A DNA stretch of 35,512 bases, taken from positions 1-35,512 of the forward strand of contig JAUNBF010000038.1 of the NCBI GenBank assembly GCA_030527185.1, in the 5' to 3' direction. Position numbers and translations under genes: made by a program. Below are positions 25,420-33,711 of the stretch, one piece after another. The notes under the pieces were generated by a model. It had not been told where the DNA came from. It made no database searches and saw nothing but the letters and a program-made list of their open reading frames with translations. Each line of letters begins with the position of its first letter. Within the stretch, counting starts at the first letter, position 1. This DNA is from Planctomycetia bacterium (lineage in GTDB: Bacteria; Planctomycetota; Planctomycetia; Pirellulales; Thermoguttaceae).

Positions 25420-27354
25420 ATGAATATCGCACAGACATTTTCCCGCTCCACTTTTCCGCTTTGGGGGAGTCTGCTGTTGGGCGGCGTTGGAGGTATCTTT
25501 TTCTACTATTTTGCTTCGTCGGAAAGGAGTACGCCACGCCCTGCCGTCACCAATTCGTTTTCAGCGACAGAAAAAGAGGTGAAAAAAGAGGTTCCGTTTG
25601 AAAAAGATTCGGAAAAAGTGACCGAGGAAGAGGCACTCCCGGAACTTCCCGGTTTACCTCCTTTGGCGGAAGTTACCGAAAACGTTACCGAAAACCCGGC
25701 AGTGGAGCCGGTTCAGAAGACACCACCAGAACTCTCCACCGATTTTTTGGAGGAAGTTTGGATGGCAGATCAGGCACTTTCCCCGCCGGTTCCGGGAAAT
25801 TTGCAGGACGACACCAATCTTCCAGAGTTGCCGCGGGAAATGGTGGCGAAGAAGGCGGATTGGGCAGAAATACCGTCGAAAGAAGGTGGTTCCGAGTTCC
25901 AGCAGGTCCATTTCGAGGAGCCTGTTTCCCCCAGACTTCCTACATCACCCAATTCATCAGGAGCAGAGGAAAAAATCAACCGTCTGCCCCCTCCACCGCC
26001 AGCGGAGGAGATTCCGATCTTCAATCCCGACCTTCTGGAAATGGAGGGAACGGAGGAGGCGGTACCGATTTCCCGGCTGGACCCCGCGACCCTGTCACCA
26101 GCGTTGAATGCCGACGTTCTGGTTTCCACACCGTTGCGGGAAACGGTTTCTCTGGAGGCTCGGAACACCGATTTACGGCTTTTGCTTTCCCGTGTGGAGG
26201 AGCAGTCCGGCTTGAAAATTTATGCCAGCCCGGAAGTCCAGGGGAAGGTTTCGTGCAAAGTAGAGTCGCGGGAGAGTGAGGAGATTTTCCGACGGCTTCT
26301 GGGAACGACCTCTTTCACCGCCTGGCGAGAAGGGGAACTGGTCTATATCGGACGGCGAACGGAGCAGGAAACGCTTCCGAAACCGTTGTCCCTTCGCGGT
26401 TCGCGGACGTTTGTGCCGCAACACATTTCCCTGGAACAGTTGCGGAAAACGGTGGAGGCGAATCTCAGTCCCTACGGAGAAACGTCTCTTGCCAACAACA
26501 CCCTGACGGTTCATGATTTGGAGGTGACATTGCGGGATTTGGAAAAAATCGTGGCGTTGCTCGATGTTCAGGGAAAAGTGCCCAAATGGGATATTTTCAT
26601 TTTTCAGCATGACGCACCTTCCCGGAAACAATCTCTCGATTTGCAGAAAATTGCGGAAAATCGGGGTCTGTCGCTTCAGGAAACGACGCCGCAGTGGCTT
26701 GTGCCGGAAAAGTCGCGAAAAAAGGAGGAGCTTCCCGGACGTCTTTTCTCCATTTCGCATCGGATCGATACGTTTCTCATCGGACTGGAAGATCAGAAGA
26801 AAGTGCAGCTCATTTCCGACCGCAGTGCTGACAGTGATTTGGAACTGGAACACCCACGGCAGTTTCCATTTTCGTTGAATTTGGGCGAAAAAAAGGAAAA
26901 CTACGTTGCGGAAGTCACTTTTTCCACGCCTGATGACGCGGAAATTCCTCCGGGAACGTTGGCGGTGAAAGTCGATTGCCGTCCGCAAAGTGAAAAAACG
27001 AAAGGGGAACGCTGGACTTTTCAGACCACCATGGAAATGGAACGGGGACTCCTCTGGCAAGGTTTTCTGACGGAATACAAGCCGGAAAAAGAGGAAAACA
27101 AGCCTTTTCAGGCGTTTCCCGGCAAGAAGACGCCCGTGGAAATTGTCCTGACATTGGTTACGCGGCTCGAGGAACCGCCACGACCGGAAACCACCCTTTC
27201 CTCCGCAGCTATCAAGTATTTGGCCAAACAGCAGGAGACGATCGGTTGTAAAATCCTGGAAACGGCTCTCGGTGAAGAGCGAAAATGTGCCCAGACTTTT
27301 CTGCAAACGTCCCAACGTCTGCGAAACCTTGTGTACGACGTGCAAATTCGCTGA
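25420..27354 (+). CDS. Membrane-anchored secretin-like protein (N-domains plus divergent secretin region)
   Basis: 644 residues from the ATG at 25420, chosen because GAAAGGA lies 5 bases upstream and the protein then starts with a short basic segment and one membrane helix (FPLWGSLLLGGVGGIFFYYF). The frame is open from 25318. A Pro/Glu-rich linker of about 200 residues follows. Then comes an STN/N0-like domain (SLEARNTDLRLLLSRVEEQS) and a NolW/N1-like domain (ISLEQLRKTVEANLSPYG to LEKIVALLDVQGKVP). The C-terminal third shows weak echoes of a secretin barrel: IDTFLIGLEDQKKVQLISDR, LLWQGFLTE and a final PVEIVLTLVTRLEEP. A normal secretin has a cleaved signal peptide, not a membrane anchor. It may be a secretin-derived periplasmic or accessory protein. 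Domain reading is moderately sure, function is not. Confidence 0.7.
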   Translation: MNIAQTFSRSTFPLWGSLLLGGVGGIFFYYFASSERSTPRPAVTNSFSATEKEVKKEVPFEKDSEKVTEEEALPELPGLPPLAEVTENVTENPAVEPVQKTPPELSTDFLEEVWMADQALSPPVPGNLQDDTNLPELPREMVAKKADWAEIPSKEGGSEFQQVHFEEPVSPRLPTSPNSSGAEEKINRLPPPPPAEEIPIFNPDLLEMEGTEEAVPISRLDPATLSPALNADVLVSTPLRETVSLEARNTDLRLLLSRVEEQSGLKIYASPEVQGKVSCKVESRESEEIFRRLLGTTSFTAWREGELVYIGRRTEQETLPKPLSLRGSRTFVPQHISLEQLRKTVEANLSPYGETSLANNTLTVHDLEVTLRDLEKIVALLDVQGKVPKWDIFIFQHDAPSRKQSLDLQKIAENRGLSLQETTPQWLVPEKSRKKEELPGRLFSISHRIDTFLIGLEDQKKVQLISDRSADSDLELEHPRQFPFSLNLGEKKENYVAEVTFSTPDDAEIPPGTLAVKVDCRPQSEKTKGERWTFQTTMEMERGLLWQGFLTEYKPEKEENKPFQAFPGKKTPVEIVLTLVTRLEEPPRPETTLSSAAIKYLAKQQETIGCKILETALGEERKCAQTFLQTSQRLRNLVYDVQIR

Positions 27355-27486
27355 ATCGAGAGTTTTCGCCCATTTTTTCCGAAAAAATTTCTCCCCACCT
27401 GTAGATTCTTCTCCCAAAGTACATTCTTATCCATAGAGCAACGGGGCTCATAACGCAAAACACTTGAATACAGAGGGAGGTCTATG

Positions 27487-27777
27487 ATGAAACGTTTGGC
27501 AATTTTGGCAGGAGCGAGTCTGCTTGGAGCGTTGTTTGGTCTGGTTTCTGTCGATGCAGTCCATGCTCAGCCGGATACCCCGACCAAGGCAGAAAGTCTC
27601 CAGGACGGGCTGAAAAATGGGCAGAAAAATGGCTTGAAAAATGGTCTCAAGGATGGAATGAAGAACGGTTTGAAGAATGGGTTGAAAAACGGTCTCAAGG
27701 ATGGAATGAAGAATGGTTTGAAGAATGGGCTGAAAAACGGTGAGAAAAAAGATTCTCGTGGTGGAAACAAGGCGTAG
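27487..27777 (+). CDS. Small exported tetrapeptide-repeat protein (LKNG repeats)
   Basis: 96 residues. The second of two adjacent ATGs (27487) is preferred: AGGGAGG (27474-27480) then sits 6 bases away, against 3 for the ATG at 27484. A clear signal peptide ends in VHA before Gln (cleavage near residue 28). The mature protein is almost entirely twelve tetrapeptides of the form [L/M]-K-[N/D]-G, from LQDG to LKNG, then a charged tail EKKDSRGGNKA. It is thus highly basic and contains no cysteine. I do not recognise the family. The gene has a strong terminator and lies directly upstream of the sigma-factor gene but apparently in its own unit. Confidence 0.8.
   Translation: MKRLAILAGASLLGALFGLVSVDAVHAQPDTPTKAESLQDGLKNGQKNGLKNGLKDGMKNGLKNGLKNGLKDGMKNGLKNGLKNGEKKDSRGGNKA
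27598..27741 (+). repeat. Twelve 12-bp coding units, including two 48-bp direct repeats
   Basis: The twelve tetrapeptide codons occupy exactly 144 bases. Within them, two adjacent 48-bp units (27643-27690 and 27691-27738) differ at only two bases, so the array has recently expanded by a four-tetrapeptide block. Confidence 0.9.
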
Positions 27778-27792
27778 CGTCCTTGTAGGAGC

Positions 27793-27834
27793 TTCCACTC
27801 TGGAAACGTTTGCGGGTCCAGGGTGGAATTTTTT
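27793..27834 (+). terminator. Rho-independent terminator of the LKNG-repeat gene
   Basis: 12-bp stem TTCCACTCTGGA (27793-27804) with TCCAGGGTGGAA (27817-27828), one G-T wobble, 12-base loop, then six T (27829-27834). Confidence 0.9.
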
Positions 27835-27840
27835 GTATAC

Positions 27841-27869
27841 TTGATAAAAACGCTCGATTGTGGTATCCT
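27841..27869 (+). promoter_or_regulatory. Candidate promoter of the sigma-factor/kinase pair
   Basis: -35 TTGATA (27841-27846) and -10 TATCCT (27864-27869) with a 17-base spacer. It lies immediately after the terminator of the preceding gene and about 25 bases before the sigma-factor ATG. Confidence 0.55.
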
Positions 27870-27894
27870 GAGAGATAATAGGAAGAGGTGAAAA

Positions 27895-28494
27895 ATGCCA
27901 GAATCAAAAGAAGACGCGGAAAACCTTTGGGCCGATACTTTTTGGAAGTACCAGGACAGACTCCTGATTCTGGCGGCCAGGAATCTTCATCCGATTTTGC
28001 GTCGGCGTTTTTCTGTGGAAGATGTGGTGCAGGACACCCTGATGGCGGCGTGCGGACGGATGGAATTTTTCCAGAACTGCCCGGAAATTCCGGTTTATTT
28101 CAAACTGCGGACGATTCTGTTTCAAACGATTGCGGACTACGAGCGGAAACATTTGCAGTGCCAGAAACGCGATATTTATAAGGAACGGGATTTCGCCTCT
28201 TCGGATACCGGTTCCACCACCGCACAGATTCACTGGGAGCAATTCGCCGATTCCATCACCTCCCCCCTTTCCCGGCTGGTACGGAAGGATCGTCACGAGT
28301 TGCTCAAAAACGTCCTGGAGGCATTGTCGGAAAACGACCGCCAGATTCTCACCCTGCGTCATTTCGACGGCATGTCGAATCAGGAATGTGCCGAAGTTTT
28401 GGAAATTGATCCCAAAACGGCAAGCATCCGTTATGTGCGTGCATTGCAGCGTCTGAAAACCCAATTGACCCAATTGTCCGAGTTTCGACTATGA
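27895..28494 (+). CDS. ECF-type sigma-70 family RNA polymerase sigma factor
   Basis: 199 residues. Region 2 is seen at about 35-95 (FSVEDVVQDTLMAACGR, then YFKLRTILFQTIADYERK), and region 4 at about 140-190 (LSENDRQILTLRHFDGMSNQECAEVL, then the DPKTASIRYVRALQRLK recognition helix). There is no sigma-3 domain. It resembles the planctomycete ECF groups that neighbour Ser/Thr kinases instead of anti-sigma factors. GGAAGAGG precedes the ATG. The stop codon overlaps the kinase start (ATGA at 28491-28494), so the two proteins are translationally coupled and probably act in one signalling route. The target promoters are unknown. Confidence 0.92.
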   Translation: MPESKEDAENLWADTFWKYQDRLLILAARNLHPILRRRFSVEDVVQDTLMAACGRMEFFQNCPEIPVYFKLRTILFQTIADYERKHLQCQKRDIYKERDFASSDTGSTTAQIHWEQFADSITSPLSRLVRKDRHELLKNVLEALSENDRQILTLRHFDGMSNQECAEVLEIDPKTASIRYVRALQRLKTQLTQLSEFRL

Positions 28495-30800
28495 ACGATA
28501 CGCCCGCGTTGGAAGATTTGATCGAGTTGTTTCTGGAACAGTACCGTTGTGGAAAGACGGATATGGAGGCGTTTCTGGCCCAACATCCCGAAGAGGAAGA
28601 CGCGCTGCGGGAACTTTTGCCACTGTTGCTGGAAATGGAAGCGTGGGGCAGTCCCCCCAAACGTGAAAGGGAAATTTCGCGTGATTGGAATGGGAAAAGT
28701 TCCGCGTTACCCGACTTGCCGAACACGGATTATCGTCTGCTGAAAAAAATCGGGCAAGGGGGAATGGGAGAGGTTTTTGAAGCTCTACAACGTTCGTTGA
28801 ATCGGAAGGTGGCGGTCAAGTTGCTTTCTCCTCACCTGGTTTCCGACGCCCGGCAACGGGAACAGTTTGAGCAGGAAGCACGTCTCATTGCCATGCTACA
28901 CCATCCGAATATCGTGAAGGTATTCAGCGCAGGGAGCGATGCCGGATTTTGCTACTACGCCATGGAACTGATCGATGGTAAAGGGCTAAATCAATGTTCT
29001 TTCGACAATCCGCGTGAAGTGGCCGCCGTAGGACTTCAAGCCGCAGAGGCACTGGCCTACGCACACCGATGCAAGGTGATGCACCGGGACATCAAGCCTG
29101 CCAACCTTCTTCTCGATACCGATCACGAATTGCACGTGAGCGATTTCGGCATTGCCTGCGTCCTTTCCGACAATGACGATACGGAGGATGGGAGTTCCCA
29201 GAGTGGAACGCTGCGTTACATGGCTCCCGAACGGCTGAACGAGGGAATCAACTCCTTTTCGGCAGATCAGTATTCGTTGGGAGTGACGCTTTACGAACTG
29301 GTTACGCAAACTCCCATTTTTTCCGAAGAGAGACCGCAAGCTCTGATTCAACGAATTTGCGAAGGTCGGATTCCACCGTTGCAATGTTGCGAACCCGACC
29401 TGGCGGCGATTATCCACAAAAGTATCCGGCTGCGTCCCGAAGATCGGTATCCGAGTATGGAAGATTTTGCCGAAGATTTGCGACGTTTCCTGAATCATGA
29501 GCCGATTCATGCCGTGACGGTTTCCCCCTTTCGCCGTCTGAAGCTCTGGATACGCCGGAAGCCAGCCGTGGCCGCATTGAGTCTGGCGTCGCTCTTCTGC
29601 GCGGTGGCTTTTGTCGTTGCGCTGATGGTAGGGCTGATTCGCACCTCCGCCGCACTGCAACTGGCAGAGGAAAATGCCACGGTTGCCAACGCCACGTTGA
29701 CGAATGTGTTCCAGCATATCGAAACCGAAATCCCCTCCCAAAGAGGAACCCAACTCCTGGCGACGTTGATGCCGTACTACCAGAATATTGCCCGCCAGCG
29801 AAACTTGCCCGCGACGCAGATTGCCGAAGCCAACAACATTATCGGAACGTATGCCCTGCGTGCCGGGAATTACGAACTGGCGGAGACGGCATTTCGCCAA
29901 CTGGCCAGCCAACGCCCGGACGCTTTTCCCCGCAACCAGCTCTCCCTGGCTCTGCGCCAACAGGGACGTGTGGCCGAAGCAGACCTCCTTGCCCGACAGA
30001 TTGTCGATCAGTTTGCCGACTCGCCCAATCCCGCGGATCGTTTGGAGGTGGTTCGCGCTCTCCAAACCCTGGTCGCGACTCCCCTGGTTGCCGACTCCCC
30101 TGAAACGGAGCGGGAGGAAAATAGGCCTGCCAATCCCGATTTTCTCCAAGCCATGGAGATGATTCAGTCACTCCTGCAAACCGACCCGAAAAACCCGGAA
30201 TACCGGTTCCTCTACGCCACCCTTCTGGGCAGCCATCCGCGATTGTTGCGTTCCACGCGGATTGCCGGGGTGGAGCCAAACGCGATTGTTTTGCTTCATG
30301 AATTGGCGGAAGAATATCCCGACCGCCCGGAATATGGTCTGGCGCTGATCGACCTGATGTACCGAAAACTGTACTACTCCCAACGAATCCGCAGCCGGGA
30401 TACCGAGGCACTGGCAATGGCACTGAAAATGTCCGACCATCTGCTGGGACGTTTTCCCAATACACCGAAAGTCGTCTCCTCCGTCGTCCGTTTCCGTGAG
30501 AAGTATCTCTTGATTCTTCGCAAAAACGGCCAGGAATCGGATGCTCGCCGGGAAATGGAACGTTTGATTGGAATGCTGGAAATCCTCTTCCATAACCCGG
30601 ACGTTTCTCAGGATGCGCGGGAATCCCTCCTCCAACTCCAATTCCAACGACTGGAACTGGCGGTGCGGGATGGACGTCCCGGAGAATCCGACCGTCTCTT
30701 CCTGAAAATAGAGAGCGAATTGGAACTGTACCACGGCTCCTTACACGAAGAATTCCGTCGCCGACTGACCGAATTGTCCGAAAAAAGTCGGAAAAAGTGA
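28491..30800 (+). CDS. Transmembrane Ser/Thr protein kinase with TPR-like sensor region
   Basis: 769 residues. A short N-terminal segment is typical of planctomycete kinases coupled to sigma factors (acidic, with FLAQHPEEED). A complete Hanks-type kinase domain (about 80-335) follows: glycine loop IGQGGMGEVF (87-96), Lys110, Glu129, catalytic HRDIKPAN (Asp200), DFG (Asp218) and APE (245-247). One membrane helix spans about 358-383. The extracytoplasmic part contains TPR-like helical repeats (ANNIIGTYALRAGNYELAETAFRQLA and similar). By analogy with such pairs, it may phosphorylate the coupled sigma factor or a partner in response to an envelope signal; this is inference. No anti-sigma factor gene is present. 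Confidence 0.92.
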   Translation: MNDTPALEDLIELFLEQYRCGKTDMEAFLAQHPEEEDALRELLPLLLEMEAWGSPPKREREISRDWNGKSSALPDLPNTDYRLLKKIGQGGMGEVFEALQRSLNRKVAVKLLSPHLVSDARQREQFEQEARLIAMLHHPNIVKVFSAGSDAGFCYYAMELIDGKGLNQCSFDNPREVAAVGLQAAEALAYAHRCKVMHRDIKPANLLLDTDHELHVSDFGIACVLSDNDDTEDGSSQSGTLRYMAPERLNEGINSFSADQYSLGVTLYELVTQTPIFSEERPQALIQRICEGRIPPLQCCEPDLAAIIHKSIRLRPEDRYPSMEDFAEDLRRFLNHEPIHAVTVSPFRRLKLWIRRKPAVAALSLASLFCAVAFVVALMVGLIRTSAALQLAEENATVANATLTNVFQHIETEIPSQRGTQLLATLMPYYQNIARQRNLPATQIAEANNIIGTYALRAGNYELAETAFRQLASQRPDAFPRNQLSLALRQQGRVAEADLLARQIVDQFADSPNPADRLEVVRALQTLVATPLVADSPETEREENRPANPDFLQAMEMIQSLLQTDPKNPEYRFLYATLLGSHPRLLRSTRIAGVEPNAIVLLHELAEEYPDRPEYGLALIDLMYRKLYYSQRIRSRDTEALAMALKMSDHLLGRFPNTPKVVSSVVRFREKYLLILRKNGQESDARREMERLIGMLEILFHNPDVSQDARESLLQLQFQRLELAVRDGRPGESDRLFLKIESELELYHGSLHEEFRRRLTELSEKSRKK

Positions 30801-30825
30801 TTCCGATAAAGTACTGAGCCACAAT

Positions 30826-30861
30826 AAAAAACGTGCCGCATTGCTACAACAACACGGCACG
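30826..30861 (-). terminator. Rho-independent terminator of rpsU
   Basis: 7-bp stem CGTGCCG (30832-30838) with CGGCACG (30855-30861). On the minus strand it is followed by six T. It lies 50 bases past the rpsU stop and 25 past the convergent kinase gene. Confidence 0.8.
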
Positions 30862-30911
30862 AATCATTCTGTTCGACCAGGCAACATCTCGTTACCAACA
30901 GTCAAAAGAGC

Positions 30912-31109
30912 CTACATTTGAGGATTTTGTCGCAAACGACGAGAACGACGTTCTGCTCGCAGACGGATTCGACGGTTAATCTCACTCGGTTTCTCGTAAA
31001 ACTCACGCCGACGCATTTCCTTTTTGATACCACTGCGTTCCACCAGTTTACGGAAACGACGCACTGCTTCCTGAACGGATTCGTTATCTCTCAACGTCAA
31101 TTTGACCAC
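30912..31109 (-). CDS. rpsU: 30S ribosomal protein S21
   Basis: 65 residues from a GTG at 31109, preceded by the exceptionally strong ribosome site GAGGAGGTGAT (31114-31124), 4 bases away. The frame is open to 31172, but that extension overlaps the leader and is unlike S21. Conserved segments are [36 protein letters not shown] and a very basic C-terminal helix. S21 joins the 30S platform near the 16S 3' end and helps mRNA initiation. The gene is monocistronic, with its own promoter and terminator. Confidence 0.95.
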   Translation of the reverse strand: MVKLTLRDNESVQEAVRRFRKLVERSGIKKEMRRREFYEKPSEINRRIRLRAERRSRRLRQNPQM

Positions 31110-31156
31110 AAAAATCACCTCCTCAAAACGGCCTTCGATATTAGAAATTCGGACAC

Positions 31157-31172
31157 GTGGCTCTTGCGCCAC
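31157..31172 (-). promoter_or_regulatory. Small hairpin in the rpsU leader
   Basis: GTGGC-TCTTGC-GCCAC (5-bp stem, 6-base loop) lies in the roughly 70-base leader between promoter and start codon. It could be a translational control element of S21 or a chance fold. It has no T-run. Confidence 0.3.
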
Positions 31173-31183
31173 AAAGTCTGACC

Positions 31184-31211
31184 ATTAAACCACATATTTT
31201 CCTTTTGTCAA
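31184..31211 (-). promoter_or_regulatory. Promoter of rpsU
   Basis: On the minus strand, -35 TTGACA (31206-31211, perfect consensus) and -10 TTTAAT (31184-31189) with a 16-base spacer. Confidence 0.75.
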
Positions 31212-31618
31212 GTATCCCCCCATCTTTCCAGGAAAGTTAGGGAGAACCCTCAAAAAAATGAGTGTGTTCTCATTAAAATTCTTCTGCGTATCCCATTCGG
31301 AATTAGCTGTCGGGAAGGAAGCAGGAATGGAAATATCCGCTTCTTCCGCAGATTATTTTGTGTTTTTGCGCAGTTTTTATTCATTTTTGCTTCTTTAACA
31401 CGGTACCCGTGCTTTGTTCCATGGATAATTATTAATGGAGTACTTCCCAAAAACATTTTTTTATTTTTCCAAAATTCATCTTCTTTATTTCATCGATAAT
31501 CTCCAATTATCAATTTAACAAAGTACGCCGATGTAGAAATTTCTCTTGCATAAATGTTCCGTATTTGTTAATCTTGCAGGGGTGAAAAGTGTCCCGATTG
31601 GGAAGGAAGAGGATTCTC
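31212..31618. other. Intergenic region between rpsU and the porin gene
   Basis: No gene seen. It holds one copy of the AATTATCAATT element (31505-31515) and a small dyad CACGG-TAC-CCGTG (31399-31411). A weak plus-strand promoter candidate is TTGCAT (31546-31551) with TAATCT (31569-31574), 17 bases apart, for the porin. The 68-codon minus frame at 31250-31456 has no ribosome site or recognisable content. Confidence 0.5.
31505..31515. repeat. AATTATCAATT element
   Basis: Third intergenic copy of the 11-mer also found at 22977-23002 (twice, inverted) and at 35502-35512. Confidence 0.7.
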
Positions 31619-33094
31619 ATGTTTCGCAACGGATACTACTGGCAATGGTTTCTGCTCCTCCTGGGAGGGGTGACTTGGGGCATGGCACAGGAGAATGGGG
31701 AACGTTATCGTCTTGGGGAGGATACGATTTTCCTTGGCGACGAATATTTTTTTCGTGAGTCGGAAGACGATTCTGTAGAATCTGTGGAAACGGACTGGTC
31801 GGACGAACTGGCGGAATTAAAAGAGGAGGAACGTGGTTGGCCGTGGAAGTACCAACCGGAAGAGGAACTCCAGAATGCCACGCAAGCAGGCGGACGAATC
31901 CATTTACGCGGAAGTTTTTTTCAACAAAACGATTCTTCCTGGGAGGATACGTGGGAATTGCAACGTGCCCGGATATATCTCCACTCCCATTTTTCGCACC
32001 ATTTTGTGGGGAAATTCCTGGCGGCAATGTTCTGCTCAATGATTGGGGTGGAGGACGCGTTCGATTTTTCCGATGGGCAGGAGGTGATGGACGGAAGTTA
32101 CGGCTACGGAAAAGTGGAGCTTGATTTTGCCGGAGGAAAGATTTTGCCGCGTGACATTTATCTGAAATGGAAGGCTCGCGGGAAATGGCCGTCGTGGCAA
32201 ATCGGGTATTTTAAGGAGTCGCTGGGGCTGGGAATCCTGACCAGCAGCAACGACCTCTGGTTCCTGGAACGTTCTATTCCTGAGCGGGCAATGATGCAGT
32301 TTGCTGCCGATCGGGCATTGGGAACGGCCTGGGGAAATGAGTTCCACGAAGGGGCACTTCTCTGGAATGTGGGGTACTATTACCGATGTCAAACCGACTG
32401 GGAGGGGGATTTTCTCACCAACCACGGCCATGGTCCCACTTTTCGTCTGGTGGGGCGGCTTTATGAAGACGAGGCCGAATCGCTCCGAATCCATCTCGGA
32501 ATCGGTTACGGCATGAAATTCTGGGAAGCGGACAAACCATTTTCGCTGGAGATGGGGTGGGGGAATCGTGCCGAGGATATTTTTCTCGCAACCGGGAATC
32601 TCATCGGAACGAAAGTCACGCACACCCTAGCTCCCGAATTTCTCTGGACGTGGGGTTCGCTGGCCTTGCAGGCGGAGTATTACGGAACGTTTCTGGAAAA
32701 CGACGCTCTCGGAACGCTCTTTTTTCAAGGCGCAACCATTCAAATCGCGTATTGGCTGACGGGGGAAACGTCGGTTTACGCTCCCCTTCGCGGTGTTCCG
32801 GGAAGGGTCACGCCGCGTCGCAAAGTCCTTCATTACCACGACGGAGATTGGGATTTCCGAACAGGTCCCGGGGCGGTGCAACTGGCTTACCGCTTCTCCT
32901 GGTTCGATGCCTCGGAGGCTCCGCATTTTCTGGCAGGAAACGTGTGGGAACACGCGGTGGGCTTGAATTGGGTGCTAACCTCTCACTGGCGTATTTTGAC
33001 GGAATACACGTTTTCCACACGGGAATATCCCCCCCTTGGTCGCGGCCAGGATTCGTGTCACGCGGTCGCGGTCGGAATGCAGTTTTACTACTGA
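31619..33094 (+). CDS. Outer-membrane porin, phosphate-selective porin O/P (OprP) family-like
   Basis: 491 residues from the ATG at 31619, chosen over a GTG at 31589 because AGGAAGAGGA lies just upstream and the signal peptide (FLLLLGGVTWGMA before QENG) then starts properly. After an acidic N-terminal stretch, the sequence is alternating aromatic/polar beta strands ending in FYY, the typical outer-membrane barrel C-terminus. Family landmarks are GGRIHLRGSFFQ, WQIGYFKESLGLGILTSSND, FLERSIPERA and IAYWLTGETSVY. Such porins form trimeric channels for anions such as phosphate or polyphosphate; the substrate here is unknown. It converges with the FmdE gene, 19 bases away, with no obvious terminator between. 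Confidence 0.88.
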   Translation: MFRNGYYWQWFLLLLGGVTWGMAQENGERYRLGEDTIFLGDEYFFRESEDDSVESVETDWSDELAELKEEERGWPWKYQPEEELQNATQAGGRIHLRGSFFQQNDSSWEDTWELQRARIYLHSHFSHHFVGKFLAAMFCSMIGVEDAFDFSDGQEVMDGSYGYGKVELDFAGGKILPRDIYLKWKARGKWPSWQIGYFKESLGLGILTSSNDLWFLERSIPERAMMQFAADRALGTAWGNEFHEGALLWNVGYYYRCQTDWEGDFLTNHGHGPTFRLVGRLYEDEAESLRIHLGIGYGMKFWEADKPFSLEMGWGNRAEDIFLATGNLIGTKVTHTLAPEFLWTWGSLALQAEYYGTFLENDALGTLFFQGATIQIAYWLTGETSVYAPLRGVPGRVTPRRKVLHYHDGDWDFRTGPGAVQLAYRFSWFDASEAPHFLAGNVWEHAVGLNWVLTSHWRILTEYTFSTREYPPLGRGQDSCHAVAVGMQFYY

Positions 33095-33113
33095 TTTCCC
33101 GCCAATTCTCTCC

Positions 33114-33698
33114 TCAGGACGGAGACGGAACTTTCAAAGCACACGGAATGCAACATTTTTTTCCCTCCACATCCCGCAAGCGAGTTTCCATCACCTCTTC
33201 CCCGCACACGGCACACGGAAGCGAACGGTGAATCCGGGCGAAATGCGGCACGGTCTCTTGAACTGGCAAAAAATGGAACATTTCTTCGATTTTCGCGTCC
33301 ATCATCCGTTCGATCATCGCCTGTCGCATGGCTTTATGCCCCGCCACATCCTCTTTTGCCAATTCGGCCTGCTTCTGGCGCAAATCACTTGTCAGCGAAC
33401 GATTCAGCAAAAGTCGCATGGAGCGATCATCCCGACGGCGATAGAAGCTAAACGCCACTTTTCCATAATCGCGATAGACCAGATTCCCTTTTCCCAGCGT
33501 ACATCCGGTCAGGAACATCACGGCATCCACACCGCACATGTCCGTTTCCGTCACCGCGACGATTTCTTCATCCCCCGCACGACCCAGTTCGTTTCGGCAC
33601 CACTCGCCGGCACGTATTCCAATCGTCAATCCAGGACAATGATGTCCGTGAAACGCCACGACTGCCGCAATTTCTTCCGATGTCAAAGTACACGCCAT
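33114..33698 (-). CDS. FmdE-domain protein with C-terminal zinc finger
   Basis: 194 residues from the ATG at 33698, which has AAAGGAG 6 bases upstream; the longer open frame would overlap the ATPase gene. The FmdE domain is complete: FHGHHCPGLTIGIRA (Cys21), ETDMCGVDAV (Cys55), LTGCTLGKGNL (Cys66) and DYGKVAFSFYRR. A helical linker leads to a Zn finger of the DksA/TraR type, CAVC (162, 165) and CCIPC (183, 186). The domain is named for the E subunit of formylmethanofuran dehydrogenase, but bacteria with no methanofuran pathway also carry it, often next to metal transporters. It is the last gene of the permease/ATPase operon, 13 bases after the ATPase stop. A role in metal handling is inferred. 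Confidence 0.9.
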   Translation of the reverse strand: MACTLTSEEIAAVVAFHGHHCPGLTIGIRAGEWCRNELGRAGDEEIVAVTETDMCGVDAVMFLTGCTLGKGNLVYRDYGKVAFSFYRRRDDRSMRLLLNRSLTSDLRQKQAELAKEDVAGHKAMRQAMIERMMDAKIEEMFHFLPVQETVPHFARIHRSLPCAVCGEEVMETRLRDVEGKKCCIPCALKVPSPS

Positions 33699-33711
33699 TT
33701 TTTTCTCCTTT

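Noticed and set aside
27355..27400. Hairpin-like T/A-run after the secretin-like gene
   Set aside because: TTTTTTCCGAAAAAA could fold, but it is AT-only in the stem and lacks a clear T-tract, so I did not call a terminator.
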